The notes under the pieces were generated by a model. The model ran no database searches. It was not told where the DNA came from and saw only the letters and a list, made by a program, of their open reading frames with translations. The position numbers and the translations under genes are program-made. A stretch of 29,859 nt of DNA from Micropruina sp. (lineage in GTDB: Bacteria > Actinomycetota > Actinomycetes > Propionibacteriales > Propionibacteriaceae), in the NCBI GenBank assembly GCA_016716635.1, contig JADJVZ010000009.1, positions 1 to 29,859 of the forward strand. Reading direction: 5' to 3'. Shown piece by piece: positions 29,840 to 29,859 of this stretch; position 1 is the first letter of the stretch, and each line of letters opens with the position of its first letter.

Positions 29840-29859
29840 GGCTGCTTTCGTTTCTTTCG

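Noticed and set aside
1..29859. Circular closure of the window as a complete genome
   Set aside because: Joining position 1 to 29859 does not extend the left-edge methyltransferase into a sensible protein; the gene simply runs off the window.

Overview
The window is a high-GC, densely packed piece of a tailed bacteriophage or prophage with siphovirus gene order. Every gene I can support lies on the minus strand, so biological order runs from high to low coordinates. Start and stop codons overlap at most junctions (ATGA, GTGA, TGATG), giving long polycistronic units. The GC content, frequent GTG starts, ChW repeats, an SU10/DUF5309-like capsid protein and small zinc-finger proteins point to an actinobacterial host; this is inference. 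I see no integrase, excisionase, repressor or tRNA, so lifestyle cannot be decided here.

Layout from right to left. (1) 29.8-24.2 kb, early/replication and DNA modification: RuvC-like resolvase, a pentapeptide-repeat protein, a small acidic protein, an unusual protein made of 15 eight-residue repeats, a zinc-ribbon protein, the C-terminal half of an amino-methyltransferase, a tiny membrane protein, a C5-cytosine methyltransferase carrying a G19 tract, a small zinc finger, a Prim-Pol primase and a RecA-fold helicase. (2) 22.8-21.3 kb: a non-coding block of nine GGCGAAC-type motifs and a large hairpin, then two small-to-medium proteins (one a zinc/HTH DNA-binding protein) and a 35-residue peptide. 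(3) 21.3-11.3 kb, late module: a good sigma-70-type promoter, small and large terminase, portal, minor capsid protein, scaffold, major capsid, head-tail connectors, tail tube, and tail chaperones joined by a canonical GGGAAAA slippery site. (4) 11.3-4.4 kb: tape measure, fibronectin-III-like tail protein, baseplate hub, minor tail protein, then a secreted ChW-repeat/metallophosphoesterase protein. (5) 4.4-2.6 kb, lysis: NlpC/P60-like endolysin with peptidoglycan-binding repeats, a membrane coiled-coil protein, a small Cys-rich protein, a holin and a 33-residue peptide, closed by a strong terminator. (6) 2.5 kb to the left edge: small genes and two more amino-methyltransferases, one cut by the window edge.

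Two features stand out. First, about twelve genes or gene ends in the outer regions (1.9-7.2 kb and 25-29.2 kb) are broken by single-base gains or losses, nearly all in short G/C runs, while about 17 kb between them (7.4-24.9 kb) has none apart from the programmed tail frameshift. This suggests either locally poor consensus quality or real decay or phase variation of accessory genes. Second, repeat DNA is active: a 24-bp minisatellite, a 15-bp pentapeptide minisatellite with mutually compensating indels, a G19 tract, and a fragment of the 24-bp minisatellite lying 26 kb away inside a 206-bp gene-breaking duplication.
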